Positions 26,803 through 37,059 of a stretch of DNA of 64,000 nt are shown here, piece after piece; the stretch's first letter is position 1; the number at the start of each line of letters is the position of its first letter. This DNA is from Desulfoscipio geothermicus (GTDB lineage Bacteria > Bacillota > Desulfotomaculia > Desulfotomaculales > Desulfallaceae): assembly GCA_016841205.1 (NCBI GenBank), contig JAENZP010000012.1, forward strand, positions 1 through 64,000. Reading direction: 5' to 3'. The translations under genes were made by a program, and so were the position numbers. Below the pieces are notes generated by a model, which was not told the DNA's origin, did no database searches, and saw only the letters and a program-made list of their open reading frames with translations.

Positions 26803-28044
26803 ATGAATAATTTGATTAATGTATCGACAGCGCTGCCGCCAATACATCTTTACAAACTATTATCTGCTTTATCCCTGGCCATGAATTATAACCGCAACGG
26901 ATTAATGCGCCATCACCAGCGGGTGGCTTTAATTTGCTCCTACCTGGCCGAAGAGATACACATGGATCCTGATAAGCTATCACAGCTATTTTGCAGCGCA
27001 TTAATACATGACGCCGGCACCAGTACCTCTCGTGAAAAAGCCGACTTGGAACAATTTGAAATCATCAGGCCCTGGCAGCATTGTGAGAAAGGGTATAATC
27101 TATTGTACAATATGCCCATACTGGCACCTCTCGCCAGGGTAATACTGCACCATCACGACCGCTGGGACGGGCAAAACCCCTCCGGCTTGGCAGGCAGTGC
27201 CATTCCCCTGTCCAGTCGCATAATCTTTCTGGCCGACCGGGTGGATGTGTTGGCTTATCAGCACGGTAATATATTAGACCATCGGCAAGAAATCATGAGC
27301 CAAATCAAAGCCCGGTCCGGCATCATGTTCGATCCGGAATTAGTGAATGCGTTTAATAGGGTGTCCCGTAAGGAAAGCCTGTGGCTGGATCTTACCTCAC
27401 AGTATATAGATATCCATTTAGTTCGCCGGCTGCGCACCGGCCCGGTAATCACCGACCAAGAGCAAATCATTGGCGTAAGTAAAATATTTGCGCAAATAAT
27501 CGACAACAAAAGCCCTTTTACCCACCGGCACTCCCGGCTGGTGGCCGAGACAGCAACCCTTTTAGCAGGCCAGGCCGGTTTTACCGAATGGCAGCAAAAA
27601 AATATGTACGTTGCCGGGTTGCTGCACGACCTGGGCAAATTAAGCATAGCAGAAGAAATATTAGAAAAACCTGGTGGTTTAAACAAACAAGAGGTTAACA
27701 TCATTAAACAGCATACTTATATTACCCATCAAATTTTAAGCATGATTGACGGTTTTGAAGAAATTAACCAGTGGGCTGCCTATCACCATGAAAAACTAAA
27801 CGGAGAAGGCTACCCTTTTCACTTAACGAGCTCAGATTTGTCCACAGGATCTAGGATCATGGCCGTAGCCGATATATTCAGCGCCCTGGTGGAAGACCGC
27901 CCCTATCGCAGGGGACTGCCTCGACATCAAGTGGATGAAATAATGAACCGTATGGTAGAAACAAAAAGTATTGACGAGGATATAACACGGCTTTTAATGG
28001 ATAATTACCGGGAAGCGGAAATTTTAAAAGAAGGTCTGGTGTAA
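26803..28044 (+). CDS. tandem HD / HD-GYP domain protein
   Basis: A 413-residue protein with two metal-dependent phosphohydrolase domains. The first (about 35-170) has HHQRV, ALIHDAG and ILHHHDRWDG. The second (about 235-400) has HRHSRL, LLHDLGKL and the GYP-type HHEKLNGEGYP. The second fits the c-di-GMP phosphodiesterase HD-GYP family. There is no sensory or membrane domain in front. An AGGAGG-like site (CCCGGAGG) precedes the ATG. It is probably involved in cyclic di-GMP turnover, but the substrate is inferred. Confidence 0.85.
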   Translation: MNNLINVSTALPPIHLYKLLSALSLAMNYNRNGLMRHHQRVALICSYLAEEIHMDPDKLSQLFCSALIHDAGTSTSREKADLEQFEIIRPWQHCEKGYNLLYNMPILAPLARVILHHHDRWDGQNPSGLAGSAIPLSSRIIFLADRVDVLAYQHGNILDHRQEIMSQIKARSGIMFDPELVNAFNRVSRKESLWLDLTSQYIDIHLVRRLRTGPVITDQEQIIGVSKIFAQIIDNKSPFTHRHSRLVAETATLLAGQAGFTEWQQKNMYVAGLLHDLGKLSIAEEILEKPGGLNKQEVNIIKQHTYITHQILSMIDGFEEINQWAAYHHEKLNGEGYPFHLTSSDLSTGSRIMAVADIFSALVEDRPYRRGLPRHQVDEIMNRMVETKSIDEDITRLLMDNYREAEILKEGLV

Positions 28045-28165
28045 AAAAAACAATAGCTTATAATAGTTAATACTAACCAGTAACACGTTGATGCCCTTAA
28101 CCTTATTTTTACCATGTTTATAAGATGTTACACAATGTCTACTCTGAGAGGATGCTTTAGGGAAA

Positions 28166-28717
28166 ATGCCCATACTCACCCCCAAAGATTACCAATACAT
28201 TTATAGCCTTACAGCTGAGCCGACACCGCTCCAAGAAGACTGCGGTACCCTTTGCGGCAGTGTGTGTTGCCAACCAGGAAGGGATAATGATCTGGGCGTA
28301 TATTTATTCCCGGGTGAAGAAGTTATGTTTAACCATAGAGAAAGCTGGCTCATTTGGGAGGATCAAGATCCCGCCGAACAATTATTTCCGGCTTCCTGGC
28401 CCACCCCTGTGTATTTTGTGCGCTGCACCGGTTTATGCCCCCGGGTGGCACGCCCCCTGGCCTGCCGTTTTTTCCCCCTGGCACCGCATCTCCAGCGGAA
28501 CGGCGATCTATTGTTCATTTACGAAACGCTTGAGATGCCCTACCACTGCCCACTAATCACCGAAGATCTACCCTTGCAAAACAAATTTATCCAGACTGTA
28601 GCTGCCGCCTGGCAAGTGATGTTGAAAGACCCGCGCATACGTGATTTTGTGGAGGAAGAATCCCGCTACCGCGAAACCCAGGTAATACCGTTGCGCGTAA
28701 TTGACAGTATAGCATGA
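28166..28717 (+). CDS. cysteine-cluster protein (YkgJ-like)
   Basis: A 183-residue soluble protein with eight cysteines: CGTLCGSVCC (about 26-35), then CTGLCPRVARPLACRFFPL (about 87-105), and a later CP. The spacing resembles YkgJ-type Cys clusters that bind zinc or iron-sulfur. I cannot assign a substrate. AGGGAAA precedes the ATG. The next gene is convergent, and a terminator for that gene lies just past the stop. Confidence 0.7.
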   Translation: MPILTPKDYQYIYSLTAEPTPLQEDCGTLCGSVCCQPGRDNDLGVYLFPGEEVMFNHRESWLIWEDQDPAEQLFPASWPTPVYFVRCTGLCPRVARPLACRFFPLAPHLQRNGDLLFIYETLEMPYHCPLITEDLPLQNKFIQTVAAAWQVMLKDPRIRDFVEEESRYRETQVIPLRVIDSIA

Positions 28718-28742
28718 AAAAACCCGGCCAATTAGACCGGGT
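28717..28742 (-). terminator. terminator of the UPF0173 hydrolase gene
   Basis: On the minus strand ACCCGG and CCGGGT flank a nine-base loop and are followed by six T residues. Confidence 0.85.
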
Positions 28743-28763
28743 ACATTAATTGGTAATGAGCTG

Positions 28764-29462
28764 TTATAAGAGTAACTCTTGACCCGGCTGCAAAGCCTCC
28801 ACTTGCACCTCGGGAGCTTTTTCCCCGGCCAGTTTGATAAATTCACTTGCATCCTGAACCAAAATTGGGAAGGTTTTATAATGGATAGGCACTACTTTGC
28901 CCGGCTTTAGCATTGTCAGGCTGTAAGCGGCCTGCAGCGGATCCATAACAAACACGCTGCCGATGGGCAAAAGGGCTAAGTCGATTTTGTAAATTTTCCC
29001 TAACAGCTCCATGCTGGCAAAAATTCCTGTGTCACCGGCGAAATAAATCGTCTTGCCGTCTTCCAAAGTTATAATATAACCAACTGCACTACCCGCGGTA
29101 CCGGAATGGAAAGCCTGTGTCATGGTCACTTTAACGCCCGCTACTTCCACCTGACCACCTATATTCATACCCATCCCGAAAATAATATTTTCAGCGCTTA
29201 CCCCGGCCTCCTGTAAGACACCTACCAATTCGGGCTGAGCAATTACCACGGCACTGCTACCCTTTACAAGCTCCGGTATATCCGTGCCCATATGATCAAA
29301 ATGGTCATGGGTTAATAGGATAATATCTACCTTACCGATATCTTCCCTCTTGACCGGGCAGCTGGGATTACCCGTAATCCAGGGGTCAATTAAAATTACG
29401 CAACCGCTAGTGGTGATAATTTGACAAGCAGAGTGTCCAAGCCATTTTACACTATGGGACAT
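28764..29462 (-). CDS. UPF0173 metal-dependent hydrolase (metallo-beta-lactamase fold)
   Basis: A 232-residue metallo-beta-lactamase-fold enzyme: the HxHxDH motif LLTHDHFDHMG (about 54-64), GNPSCPVK, FHSGTAGSAVG, IYFAGDTGIFASM and VVPIHYKTFP. This is the UPF0173 (YtkL) family, whose physiological substrate is unknown. The frame begins with a TTG at 29483, but ATG 29462 starts at the family N-terminus MSHSVKWLGHSACQI with GGAGAG upstream; a TTG at 29468 is also possible. Confidence 0.85.
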   Translation of the reverse strand: MSHSVKWLGHSACQIITTSGCVILIDPWITGNPSCPVKREDIGKVDIILLTHDHFDHMGTDIPELVKGSSAVVIAQPELVGVLQEAGVSAENIIFGMGMNIGGQVEVAGVKVTMTQAFHSGTAGSAVGYIITLEDGKTIYFAGDTGIFASMELLGKIYKIDLALLPIGSVFVMDPLQAAYSLTMLKPGKVVPIHYKTFPILVQDASEFIKLAGEKAPEVQVEALQPGQELLL

Positions 29463-29561
29463 TTTCAAGCATCTCTCCTTCAAGTAGTTTAATTTTTAAT
29501 ATAAAAATATTCTGTGTATACCATTATTATCCTGCCAATATTTAGATTAATATGTTAAATT

Positions 29562-32500
29562 TTAAAAATTTTTGTATGCCAGGGCATCTCCACCATAAAA
29601 CATGTACAAATATGCGGTTATCACCCGACGGCCGGTGATACTCTCCGCCGCCCTTATATATAGGTCAAGCTGACTACCGTAGCGCCGGGCCGTCTGCAGT
29701 AGTGTGTCCGGGGCATAACGATCAGTTTTGTAGTCCACCAGCAGCAGGCCTTCTCCTTCATCTGCCAGGCAGTCAATAATCCCCTGCACCAGTACGATTT
29801 CATCACTAGTGCCGTTTCCCGCCATCTGCGGGTAAACCTGCTGTGCAGGCAGAGCCAGCGTAAAGGGAAGTTCCCGGTAAACCCGGCTGCTTTGTAATAT
29901 CCTTTGTCCCAGGAGACTGCCCCAAAAGCGGGCCACTGCCTCCGGCTGTACCACTGCGGCCTGAGCCCGGCTGAGCTTTTCCTGCTCCACCAGGATAGCT
30001 ATTTGTTCAATTATCCCATCTACCTGTAGTTTTCCCCCGAGATCCAGCAGCTGCATCACCAGATGCAGGGCTTGCCCCCGCTCAGCGGCAGTAAGCTCGG
30101 ATTTTTTTTGCACAAACAACGGCCTGGCAGTCAGAATGCTATGGAAATCCTGGTTTTGCTGCTGTATGGCACTATGCGGCAATGCCATATTTTTTAAGCC
30201 TGTCACGGTAGCCCGGGCCGGTAGGCCCTGCCAATGCTGATGCGGATAGCGCCAGTTCAAGCGGGCCTCCACCTGCCCGGCCAGCGGGCCGGCTTCTGGC
30301 AAAGGCTCAAGCCGGCGCACGTGTTCCAGCTGAGCAGCGACGGGCAGCGCGTCAGCTTGCTGCTGCCGGGCGGGGCTATCCCAGATAAACACACTCAAGC
30401 TTGAAGGGTCGGCTGCCTTAACCGGTTCCCCGGAAAATGGGGAGGCCACGCTTGCCGCACCAGCCAGCTTCCGCAGCGGCGCACCGTCGCGATGTCTAGC
30501 CAGTGCCGGGCCCAGCCAGTCCAGGTAATTTATGGCGTCAGCGGTCAGCCAGGCCGGCAGCTGCGCCTGAGTTCGATCCGCGACGGCACACCACCGATTA
30601 GAGCAGTCCCGCAGCCGTCGCACCGCACCCACCAGAATCAACTTTTCCCGTGCTCTGGTCATAGCTACGTAAAGCACCCGCATTTCCTCGGCCAGTGCCT
30701 CCGCCCGCAGTTTGTCATGTATAGCCAGCTTGGCTATCGTAGGGTAGGCAACGCGCTGCTCAGCATCCACAAGCTGGGGACCTAGCCCAAGGTTCCTGTG
30801 CATCAGCACGCTTTTGTTTAAATCCCTGAGATTGAACCTTTTACCTAGACCGGCCACAATCACCACCGGGAATTCCAGCCCCTTGCTCTTATGGATGCTC
30901 ATAATGCGCACTACATTTTCATTCTCGCCCAGGGAACGGGCCGCTCCCATATCGCCGCTGTTGTCCCGAATACGTTCAATAAAACGCATAAAGCGAAATA
31001 AACCCCGGTAAGCAGTGGCTTCGTACTGTCTGATCCGGTTATACAGCGCCCGCAGGTTCGCCTGGCGCTGGCTGCCGCCCGGCAGTCCGCCCACAAAATC
31101 ATAATAACCCGTTTCCCGGTACAGAGTCCATAACAGCTCGGCCAGGCTGCCCCGCCGGGCTATTGTGCGCCAGCGCTCCAACCGCTGGAGAAACCGTGCC
31201 AGCGGCCCGGCCAGTTCTTCCGGTCCTTCCATAGTACTCAGCACCACGGCATCGTAAAAATCTCCCGGCCCACCATACAGCTTAATTTGGGCCAAAGCCT
31301 CCGAGTCAAAGCCCGCCAGGGGTGAACGCAGCACTGCCGCCAGCGGTACATCCTGGCGCGGGTTATCAATAATTTTTAGCAAAGCCAGCATTGTTTCTAC
31401 CTCGGTGGCCTCGAAATATCCCGTATTAAGCTCAGCATAGGCCGGAATACCCAGCCTGCCGAACTCCTCTACGAAAACATTGGCCCGGCCGGTGGTGGCT
31501 CTGAGCAGCACAACCACATCCCGGTAGGTCAACCGGCGGTACCCCTTTTGCTCCCCCCGGTTGTCATATACTAAATAGCCGTCCTCTATCAGCCGGGTAA
31601 TCCGCTGCGCCACAGTACGCGCCTCCAGCTGCAGAGCATCCAGGTCCTCCTCAGGCTCAGTGCTGTTGCTATGTACAGTTTCTTCGTCATCAACAGAGCC
31701 ATCCTCACCTGTACCGGTCGCTACCTGTCCCGCCGCTATATCTATTAAGTGCAGTTCCACCGCTTCCCCTGCCAATACAAGCCCGGGGGAATCGATACCA
31801 GCGCCGGTATTGTTTTCAACTGCGTCCGGGCGGGCGGGAAACTCAGCCCCGCACACGAGCTCGGCAAGAGCATCATAAACCATTTCGCCAACTGTGGGGC
31901 TCATGATCTGACGAAATATAAAATTAACCGCATCTATCACACCCTGGCGGCTGCGAAAGTTACGAGAGAGGTTTATCAACCTGCCTTCGCTGTCACCAGC
32001 GGCAAAGCGGTGGGACTTTTCCATGAACAAACCGGGCTCGGCCAGCCGGAACCGGTAAATACTCTGCTTAACATCCCCTACCATAAACAGGCCGGGTCCA
32101 CCTTGCCCACCAGCACCAGCCACCAGGCTTAATATAGTTTCCTGCACGGCATTGATATCCTGGTACTCGTCTACCAGCACCTCGGCAAAACGCCCCCGCA
32201 GTTCCAGGGCCACATCAGAGGGATGTATACCATCACCAGCGGCAGCGGGCATTTCCTGCAAAATCTGCAGTGCATAATGTTCAAGGTCACTAAAATCCAC
32301 CATTCCGCGCGTTTTTTTGACCTGACGGTAATGCTCGGCAAACTGCTCTACCAGCCCGGCCAGCGTCCCCACCAGCGGAGTAATTTGCCTTAGTTCATTA
32401 AGCAGCTGCTCCGAAGGGCGATTGAAATAACGCCTCCGCATTTTTTGAACCCGGTCCTTGGCAGTGTTGCGCAGCTTCTGAACGTTTTTTTTCAAATCTT

Positions 32501-33380
32501 CGTCTGCAGCACCTTTTTTACAATTGGCCAGTTTACTAAACGCCGCTGCGTTAAACTGCCGGTATAGCTTATCCCAGTTAATCGCGCAGGCCTTAACCAA
32601 ATCACCAAGCAGCAACAGGTCCTCCTGTAAGGTAACTAGATAGGGCTGTGGCCCCCCAGGTCGGCAGGCCAACTGCGCGGCTTGTTCCAACAAGCCCCGT
32701 ACTCCGTCTAATTCATTTTGGATACTCTCTTTTAAAATTTTAAACCAGGTCAAGTCGTCTGCCGTAGTATCCCGTGGCAGGTTAAATCGATCCGGCAGAC
32801 AGCCCAGCCATTCCACTGGCCGGGGTGTGCTGCGGGAAAACTTGAACAGCTCCAGCACCAGTTCCTGCAAGCCCGTATCATCTTGTTGTCCGCCATAACA
32901 ATCCGCCAGAGCCAGGAAATGCTGATCCTCCGCAGCAAACCGGTTTTCAAAAACCTCCTCCAGCACGTCCAGCTGGAGCAAAGCGGCCTCGGTTTCATCA
33001 ACTACCCGGAAAACCGGGTCCAGTTCCAGGCGGTAAAAGTGCTGCCGGATTAGTTCCAGGCAAAAGGAGTGCATCGTACTAATGTTGGTCTGCTGCAACA
33101 AAGCCAGCTGGCGTCGCAGTAATCCTGAGTCCGGATCGCATTCCAGCGCCCGGTTAATAGCCAAACCGATGCGCTCCCGCATTTCGGCAGCAGCCGCATT
33201 AGTAAAGGTAACTACCAACAGGTGATCCACATCCACCGGGGCAACCGGGTCGGTAATCCGCCTTATAATGCGCTCTACCAGTACGGCAGTTTTACCGGCC
33301 CCTGCCGCTGCCGCCACCAACAGCCGGTCATCTCGACTGGTAATGGCATTAAACTGCTCAGGAGTCCATATTTCAGTCAT
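29562..33380 (-). CDS. addA: ATP-dependent helicase/nuclease subunit A
   Basis: A 1272-residue UvrD/PcrA-type helicase-nuclease that repairs double-strand breaks together with AddB. Walker A AAAGAGKTAVLVER is near residue 23, helicase motifs include VDEYQDIN and LSRNFRS, a later motif is MSIHKSKGLEFPVV, and the C-terminal RecB-type nuclease has LLLVDYKTDR. The start overlaps the end of addB by 8 bases, so the subunits are coupled. Full-length and apparently intact. Confidence 0.95.
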   Translation of the reverse strand: MTEIWTPEQFNAITSRDDRLLVAAAAGAGKTAVLVERIIRRITDPVAPVDVDHLLVVTFTNAAAAEMRERIGLAINRALECDPDSGLLRRQLALLQQTNISTMHSFCLELIRQHFYRLELDPVFRVVDETEAALLQLDVLEEVFENRFAAEDQHFLALADCYGGQQDDTGLQELVLELFKFSRSTPRPVEWLGCLPDRFNLPRDTTADDLTWFKILKESIQNELDGVRGLLEQAAQLACRPGGPQPYLVTLQEDLLLLGDLVKACAINWDKLYRQFNAAAFSKLANCKKGAADEDLKKNVQKLRNTAKDRVQKMRRRYFNRPSEQLLNELRQITPLVGTLAGLVEQFAEHYRQVKKTRGMVDFSDLEHYALQILQEMPAAAGDGIHPSDVALELRGRFAEVLVDEYQDINAVQETILSLVAGAGGQGGPGLFMVGDVKQSIYRFRLAEPGLFMEKSHRFAAGDSEGRLINLSRNFRSRQGVIDAVNFIFRQIMSPTVGEMVYDALAELVCGAEFPARPDAVENNTGAGIDSPGLVLAGEAVELHLIDIAAGQVATGTGEDGSVDDEETVHSNSTEPEEDLDALQLEARTVAQRITRLIEDGYLVYDNRGEQKGYRRLTYRDVVVLLRATTGRANVFVEEFGRLGIPAYAELNTGYFEATEVETMLALLKIIDNPRQDVPLAAVLRSPLAGFDSEALAQIKLYGGPGDFYDAVVLSTMEGPEELAGPLARFLQRLERWRTIARRGSLAELLWTLYRETGYYDFVGGLPGGSQRQANLRALYNRIRQYEATAYRGLFRFMRFIERIRDNSGDMGAARSLGENENVVRIMSIHKSKGLEFPVVIVAGLGKRFNLRDLNKSVLMHRNLGLGPQLVDAEQRVAYPTIAKLAIHDKLRAEALAEEMRVLYVAMTRAREKLILVGAVRRLRDCSNRWCAVADRTQAQLPAWLTADAINYLDWLGPALARHRDGAPLRKLAGAASVASPFSGEPVKAADPSSLSVFIWDSPARQQQADALPVAAQLEHVRRLEPLPEAGPLAGQVEARLNWRYPHQHWQGLPARATVTGLKNMALPHSAIQQQNQDFHSILTARPLFVQKKSELTAAERGQALHLVMQLLDLGGKLQVDGIIEQIAILVEQEKLSRAQAAVVQPEAVARFWGSLLGQRILQSSRVYRELPFTLALPAQQVYPQMAGNGTSDEIVLVQGIIDCLADEGEGLLLVDYKTDRYAPDTLLQTARRYGSQLDLYIRAAESITGRRVITAYLYMFYGGDALAYKNF

Positions 33381-36300
33381 TATTATTCGCCTGCCTTCCT
33401 ACAACCAGGTTGTCCCCGGCCACCAATTGCTGTTTTATGCGCAGCCAAATGAGGGCGTCCTTTTCCGGCGTAATAATCCTGAAGGCATTGTCCGGTATCA
33501 GCAGGTCGAACTGGCATACCGGCTTATATGAGCAATAGCGACAATAACGAAACTCACCCTGGCGGTAGGGACTGACATCCTTGACCCCAGCCATAATATC
33601 CTCACCTACACTGGTCAGTTGGTGCCTCAGATAGGCCCGCAGCATAGCAAACTGTTCCTGATCCAGCACAGCGGAATGAACAGCAAAGCTACCGTCCTTT
33701 TTAATGCTTACCGGCAAAATATCCGGGGCGGACCCGGTCAGGCCGTCCATCAACCGCACCAGCGCAGGCTCGGCCAACAGCAAGCCCTTCATTTTCAGCT
33801 CTTTAAGCAACAACTGCTCTGTTTCCTCGCTTGCCAACGGCGTGCCATCCGTTTGCAGCAGAGGCTCGGCAATACGAAAATACAGCACGGCACCGGGCAG
33901 CCCCTGGTCACCCAGCAACTGCCGGGAATACGTCAGCGCCACCTCTAAGTATGTAAGTAATTGCAGTTTGAGGCCGTGCCAGATATCACTCAGCTTGATA
34001 TCGGTTACCCCGGATTTATAATCAATCACCCGCAGGTACAGCGTACTTTCATGCCGTGCCGCATCCAGGCGGTCAATGCGGCCGGTAAGCAGCATTTCCC
34101 CGCCGCCGGGCAGAGTAAACAACACGCCGGGTAATTCACTCCCGGGACCAAAGGCCAACTCCAACCCTACGGGCCGAAAGCGGCCGCGCCTGGCATGTTC
34201 GGCCAGTACTAGCGCCGAGCGCTGCACAATGCGCTTCAATCTGCCCGTAAGGTAACGGTGCCGAGCGGAGCTAAGTAGTATTTCACTTTGCAGGCGCGGG
34301 GCAAGTGTATCTACCACCTCACCGGCCAATTCCCGACACTGGCCTGTCTCCAGCTTACCCCAATCCAATCCCTCGTCCTGCAGCCGCTGGGCAAACAGCT
34401 TGAGTGCGGCATGGAAAAATTGTCCCGTATCCGGCGCCTGCAGCCGAAACACAGCCCGATCCTTTAACCGCAACCCGTTGGACAAAAAATGAGCGAAGGG
34501 GCAGGAACGGAATTTCTCCAGACCGGAAACCCCCGTTTTAAAGGGTTGACCGTACAGCCGCCGGCTTAAGGCACGGGGCAACCGATCTTCCCGGTTACGA
34601 TAAAATAAGCTTTCGATCACCCGGGCAAACAGGGGATCATTATTGCTATTCCTTACAAACCAGTTATATACGTCCCACCACAGCGTTTCTATTTGCCGCC
34701 CGGCCCCGGCATCCCGCAAACGCCCGGCCAAGTAGGTTAAGCAGCGCCCGGGCCGGGTAACAAAGTCCAAGTCACGAACCTGGTCCGCACCCGGCTCCTG
34801 CAGCCAAAGCCCTTCAACCACGCCGGGAAAAATTTCCCGCACCCGATGCACCACGGGTGACGGGCGCAGTGCCCGGCCTTCCCCGTCGGCCAGGGGATAG
34901 GAAATCACCAACTGTTCGGCGGCCCGGGTAAGTGCCTGGTAAACAATAAATTGCTCGTCAAAAACTCGCCGCCGCACCCCCGGAGCCAGCGGCAACCCAC
35001 TATCTTGCAGCTGCTCCCGCTCAATTTCGGTAAATATGCCCTGCTCGGAGAGCCGGGCAGGCAACACCCCGTCATTAATCCCGAGAAGAAACGCGGCCCG
35101 AACCCGGGGACTGCGGGAGCGGTCCAGAGAACCAACCATTACCTGATCAAGCCCCGGAGGGATCAGACCCAAACGCAGGGCAGCCAGGCCGGCATCTAAA
35201 ATAACCGTGTACTGGTTTAAAGCCAGTTCTTCTTCGCCCAACGCCTCCACCACTTCATCCAGCAGTATCACCAGGTCCTCCCAGATCTGCTCATGCTCCC
35301 GGGCTTCTTCCAACCGGCCTTCCTCGCTGGCTTGAGAGGCCCAGCGTTCCAACTGTTCAGGCACCCCCAGTTGTTCCAGCAACCCGTACAGCGCCCCGGT
35401 ATAGTCCGCCACTGTAACGCTCGTCTGGACAACCCGGTGGAAACCGGCCAGGGCAGCCACAGCAGCAGCCCGAATGCTGTTAATTTGCTCCAAGCTCTGT
35501 TTTTTCTGCTCTGATATTTCGTCATCATTTTCCATAGTCAACCGGCGGTAATACAGCCAGGGCTGTTCGTCAAACCATCGGTTGCCCCGAATGCCATGCG
35601 CCAATACATAGTTTTCCAGCAAATCGACTTCCTGCCGGCTCACCGGGGCAAGGTCTGTTTTCAAGAAACGAAATACAGGATCAAAGGGCCAGTTCTCCGC
35701 CACTGTTTCAAGAGCGGCCCGGATCAGCTCCACCAGGGGATGATGCAGCACTGTGCGCTTGTGGTCCAGGAAAAAAGGAATCCCGTGGTCGGTAAAGATC
35801 GCTTCAATCAAACCGCCGTACAACTCGACATCTCGCAGCAGCACCACAATGTCCCGCCAACGGTAGTCCCGGTCACGGCACAGGCGGACAATTTCTCTGG
35901 CCATGCCTTCGACTTCGGCCCGGCGGTCGGCAGCAGCTATCACGCTGATACCATTAGCAACGCTTGCGCTGCACCCTGCCCCACCTTTGTCGGAAACGTG
36001 CCCGGCACCGGGAGCAACTGTGGTTGGAACCATTCGATCCGTAGCGCATACAGAACCGCCTTCTGTACCGGGTGCATAACTGACCGCCCAGTGGTTAAAA
36101 AAGGCCCTTTCCAAATAAGCCAGGTGCCGGGAAACGAACCGGGGGAGTGCCTTATCCTCCGCAATATACAACCGGTGTAATGGTTGACCTTCCCTTTTAG
36201 ACATGCTTATCAATTCATTGTACGTCTCCCATACCGGGTAAAAGGGGTCGGTCTCCGTCAATACCCGGCCTGCTGAGCCGGCGTCTAAACATAAAGTTAC

Positions 36301-36990
36301 ACTTATACCGCGGGTATGCCGCAGCAGCGCTTCCAGTACAGCATATTCCCGTGGTGTAAAACCAGTGAACCCGTCCACCCAGATGCTCGCCTGACTCAAC
36401 CAGGGGGAAAGCTGTATCTTTTCCGCCGCCAGAGCAAGGTAATCATCGGGATCGATGAAACGGTCCCTTAAAAAATATGTAAAGTCATTAAAGATCAGCT
36501 GCAAATCTCTTAATTTGTCCACCAGCAGTCCGGCGTCCCCCGTTTGTTCCAGCCCGGCCAGACAGCGTTCCAGGTCGTTTACGGTCACCTTATAGGTTTT
36601 CATTTCACCCAGCGCCCGGGCCAGCTTGTCCACAAAACCGGGCAACCGGGCCGCCCGGCCAAATACACGCAGCTCATCCAACCGTTTTTCCAGCAACCGC
36701 CGCAAGATCATCCGCTTGCCCATTTCCCCCAGAGGCAGTCGGGTAGCCCCGCCCGCCTCCTGCAGTACCCGGTGGGCCAAACGGTTAAAGCCCAGCACCT
36801 GGGCACGCATAAAGCCACCCGTACCAATGATACGGGCCAAAGCGTGCTCAGTTTGGAAAGAAGCCTGTTCGGGCACTAACAGGATTAAAGGAGTGCCCAG
36901 CGGCTGGCGCTCAAGCTCCCGGCCGATTTCGCCCAAGCAAAGGGTTGTTTTTCCAGCCCCCGCCCGGCCCATGATCAACCTTAAAAACAA
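33373..36990 (-). CDS. addB: ATP-dependent helicase/nuclease subunit B
   Basis: The 1205-residue partner of AddA. It opens with a Walker A GRAGAGKTTLC near residue 8 after a TTG start with GG-rich sequence upstream. It has an inactive-helicase middle and a C-terminal nuclease domain with VIDYKSG. The iron-sulfur cysteines that AddB uses are present: one in FRSCPFAHFLSNGL, three in FRYCRYCSYKPVC. It is the first gene of the addBA operon, downstream of a probable 6S RNA gene on the same strand. Confidence 0.95.
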   Translation of the reverse strand: MFLRLIMGRAGAGKTTLCLGEIGRELERQPLGTPLILLVPEQASFQTEHALARIIGTGGFMRAQVLGFNRLAHRVLQEAGGATRLPLGEMGKRMILRRLLEKRLDELRVFGRAARLPGFVDKLARALGEMKTYKVTVNDLERCLAGLEQTGDAGLLVDKLRDLQLIFNDFTYFLRDRFIDPDDYLALAAEKIQLSPWLSQASIWVDGFTGFTPREYAVLEALLRHTRGISVTLCLDAGSAGRVLTETDPFYPVWETYNELISMSKREGQPLHRLYIAEDKALPRFVSRHLAYLERAFFNHWAVSYAPGTEGGSVCATDRMVPTTVAPGAGHVSDKGGAGCSASVANGISVIAAADRRAEVEGMAREIVRLCRDRDYRWRDIVVLLRDVELYGGLIEAIFTDHGIPFFLDHKRTVLHHPLVELIRAALETVAENWPFDPVFRFLKTDLAPVSRQEVDLLENYVLAHGIRGNRWFDEQPWLYYRRLTMENDDEISEQKKQSLEQINSIRAAAVAALAGFHRVVQTSVTVADYTGALYGLLEQLGVPEQLERWASQASEEGRLEEAREHEQIWEDLVILLDEVVEALGEEELALNQYTVILDAGLAALRLGLIPPGLDQVMVGSLDRSRSPRVRAAFLLGINDGVLPARLSEQGIFTEIEREQLQDSGLPLAPGVRRRVFDEQFIVYQALTRAAEQLVISYPLADGEGRALRPSPVVHRVREIFPGVVEGLWLQEPGADQVRDLDFVTRPGRCLTYLAGRLRDAGAGRQIETLWWDVYNWFVRNSNNDPLFARVIESLFYRNREDRLPRALSRRLYGQPFKTGVSGLEKFRSCPFAHFLSNGLRLKDRAVFRLQAPDTGQFFHAALKLFAQRLQDEGLDWGKLETGQCRELAGEVVDTLAPRLQSEILLSSARHRYLTGRLKRIVQRSALVLAEHARRGRFRPVGLELAFGPGSELPGVLFTLPGGGEMLLTGRIDRLDAARHESTLYLRVIDYKSGVTDIKLSDIWHGLKLQLLTYLEVALTYSRQLLGDQGLPGAVLYFRIAEPLLQTDGTPLASEETEQLLLKELKMKGLLLAEPALVRLMDGLTGSAPDILPVSIKKDGSFAVHSAVLDQEQFAMLRAYLRHQLTSVGEDIMAGVKDVSPYRQGEFRYCRYCSYKPVCQFDLLIPDNAFRIITPEKDALIWLRIKQQLVAGDNLVVGRQANNND

Positions 36991-37028
36991 ACTTCCGGCC
37001 CCCCTAATTTAATATCCACAAGCGAAAA

Positions 37029-37059
37029 TATCAAAGGCCTTCGCAAAACTGCGAAGGCC
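37029..37059 (-). terminator. terminator of the probable 6S RNA gene
   Basis: A perfect 9-base stem GGCCTTCGC / GCGAAGGCC with a six-base loop, followed on the minus strand by TTTGATATTTT. Confidence 0.85.

Noticed and set aside
35930-36060. Frameshift or insertion in AddB around the Val/Gly/Ala-rich segment
   Set aside because: The frame continues without stops, and a variable insert at this place does not disturb the conserved parts.
35596-36180. Frame of 194 codons opposite addB
   Set aside because: Antisense shadow of addB with low-complexity composition.
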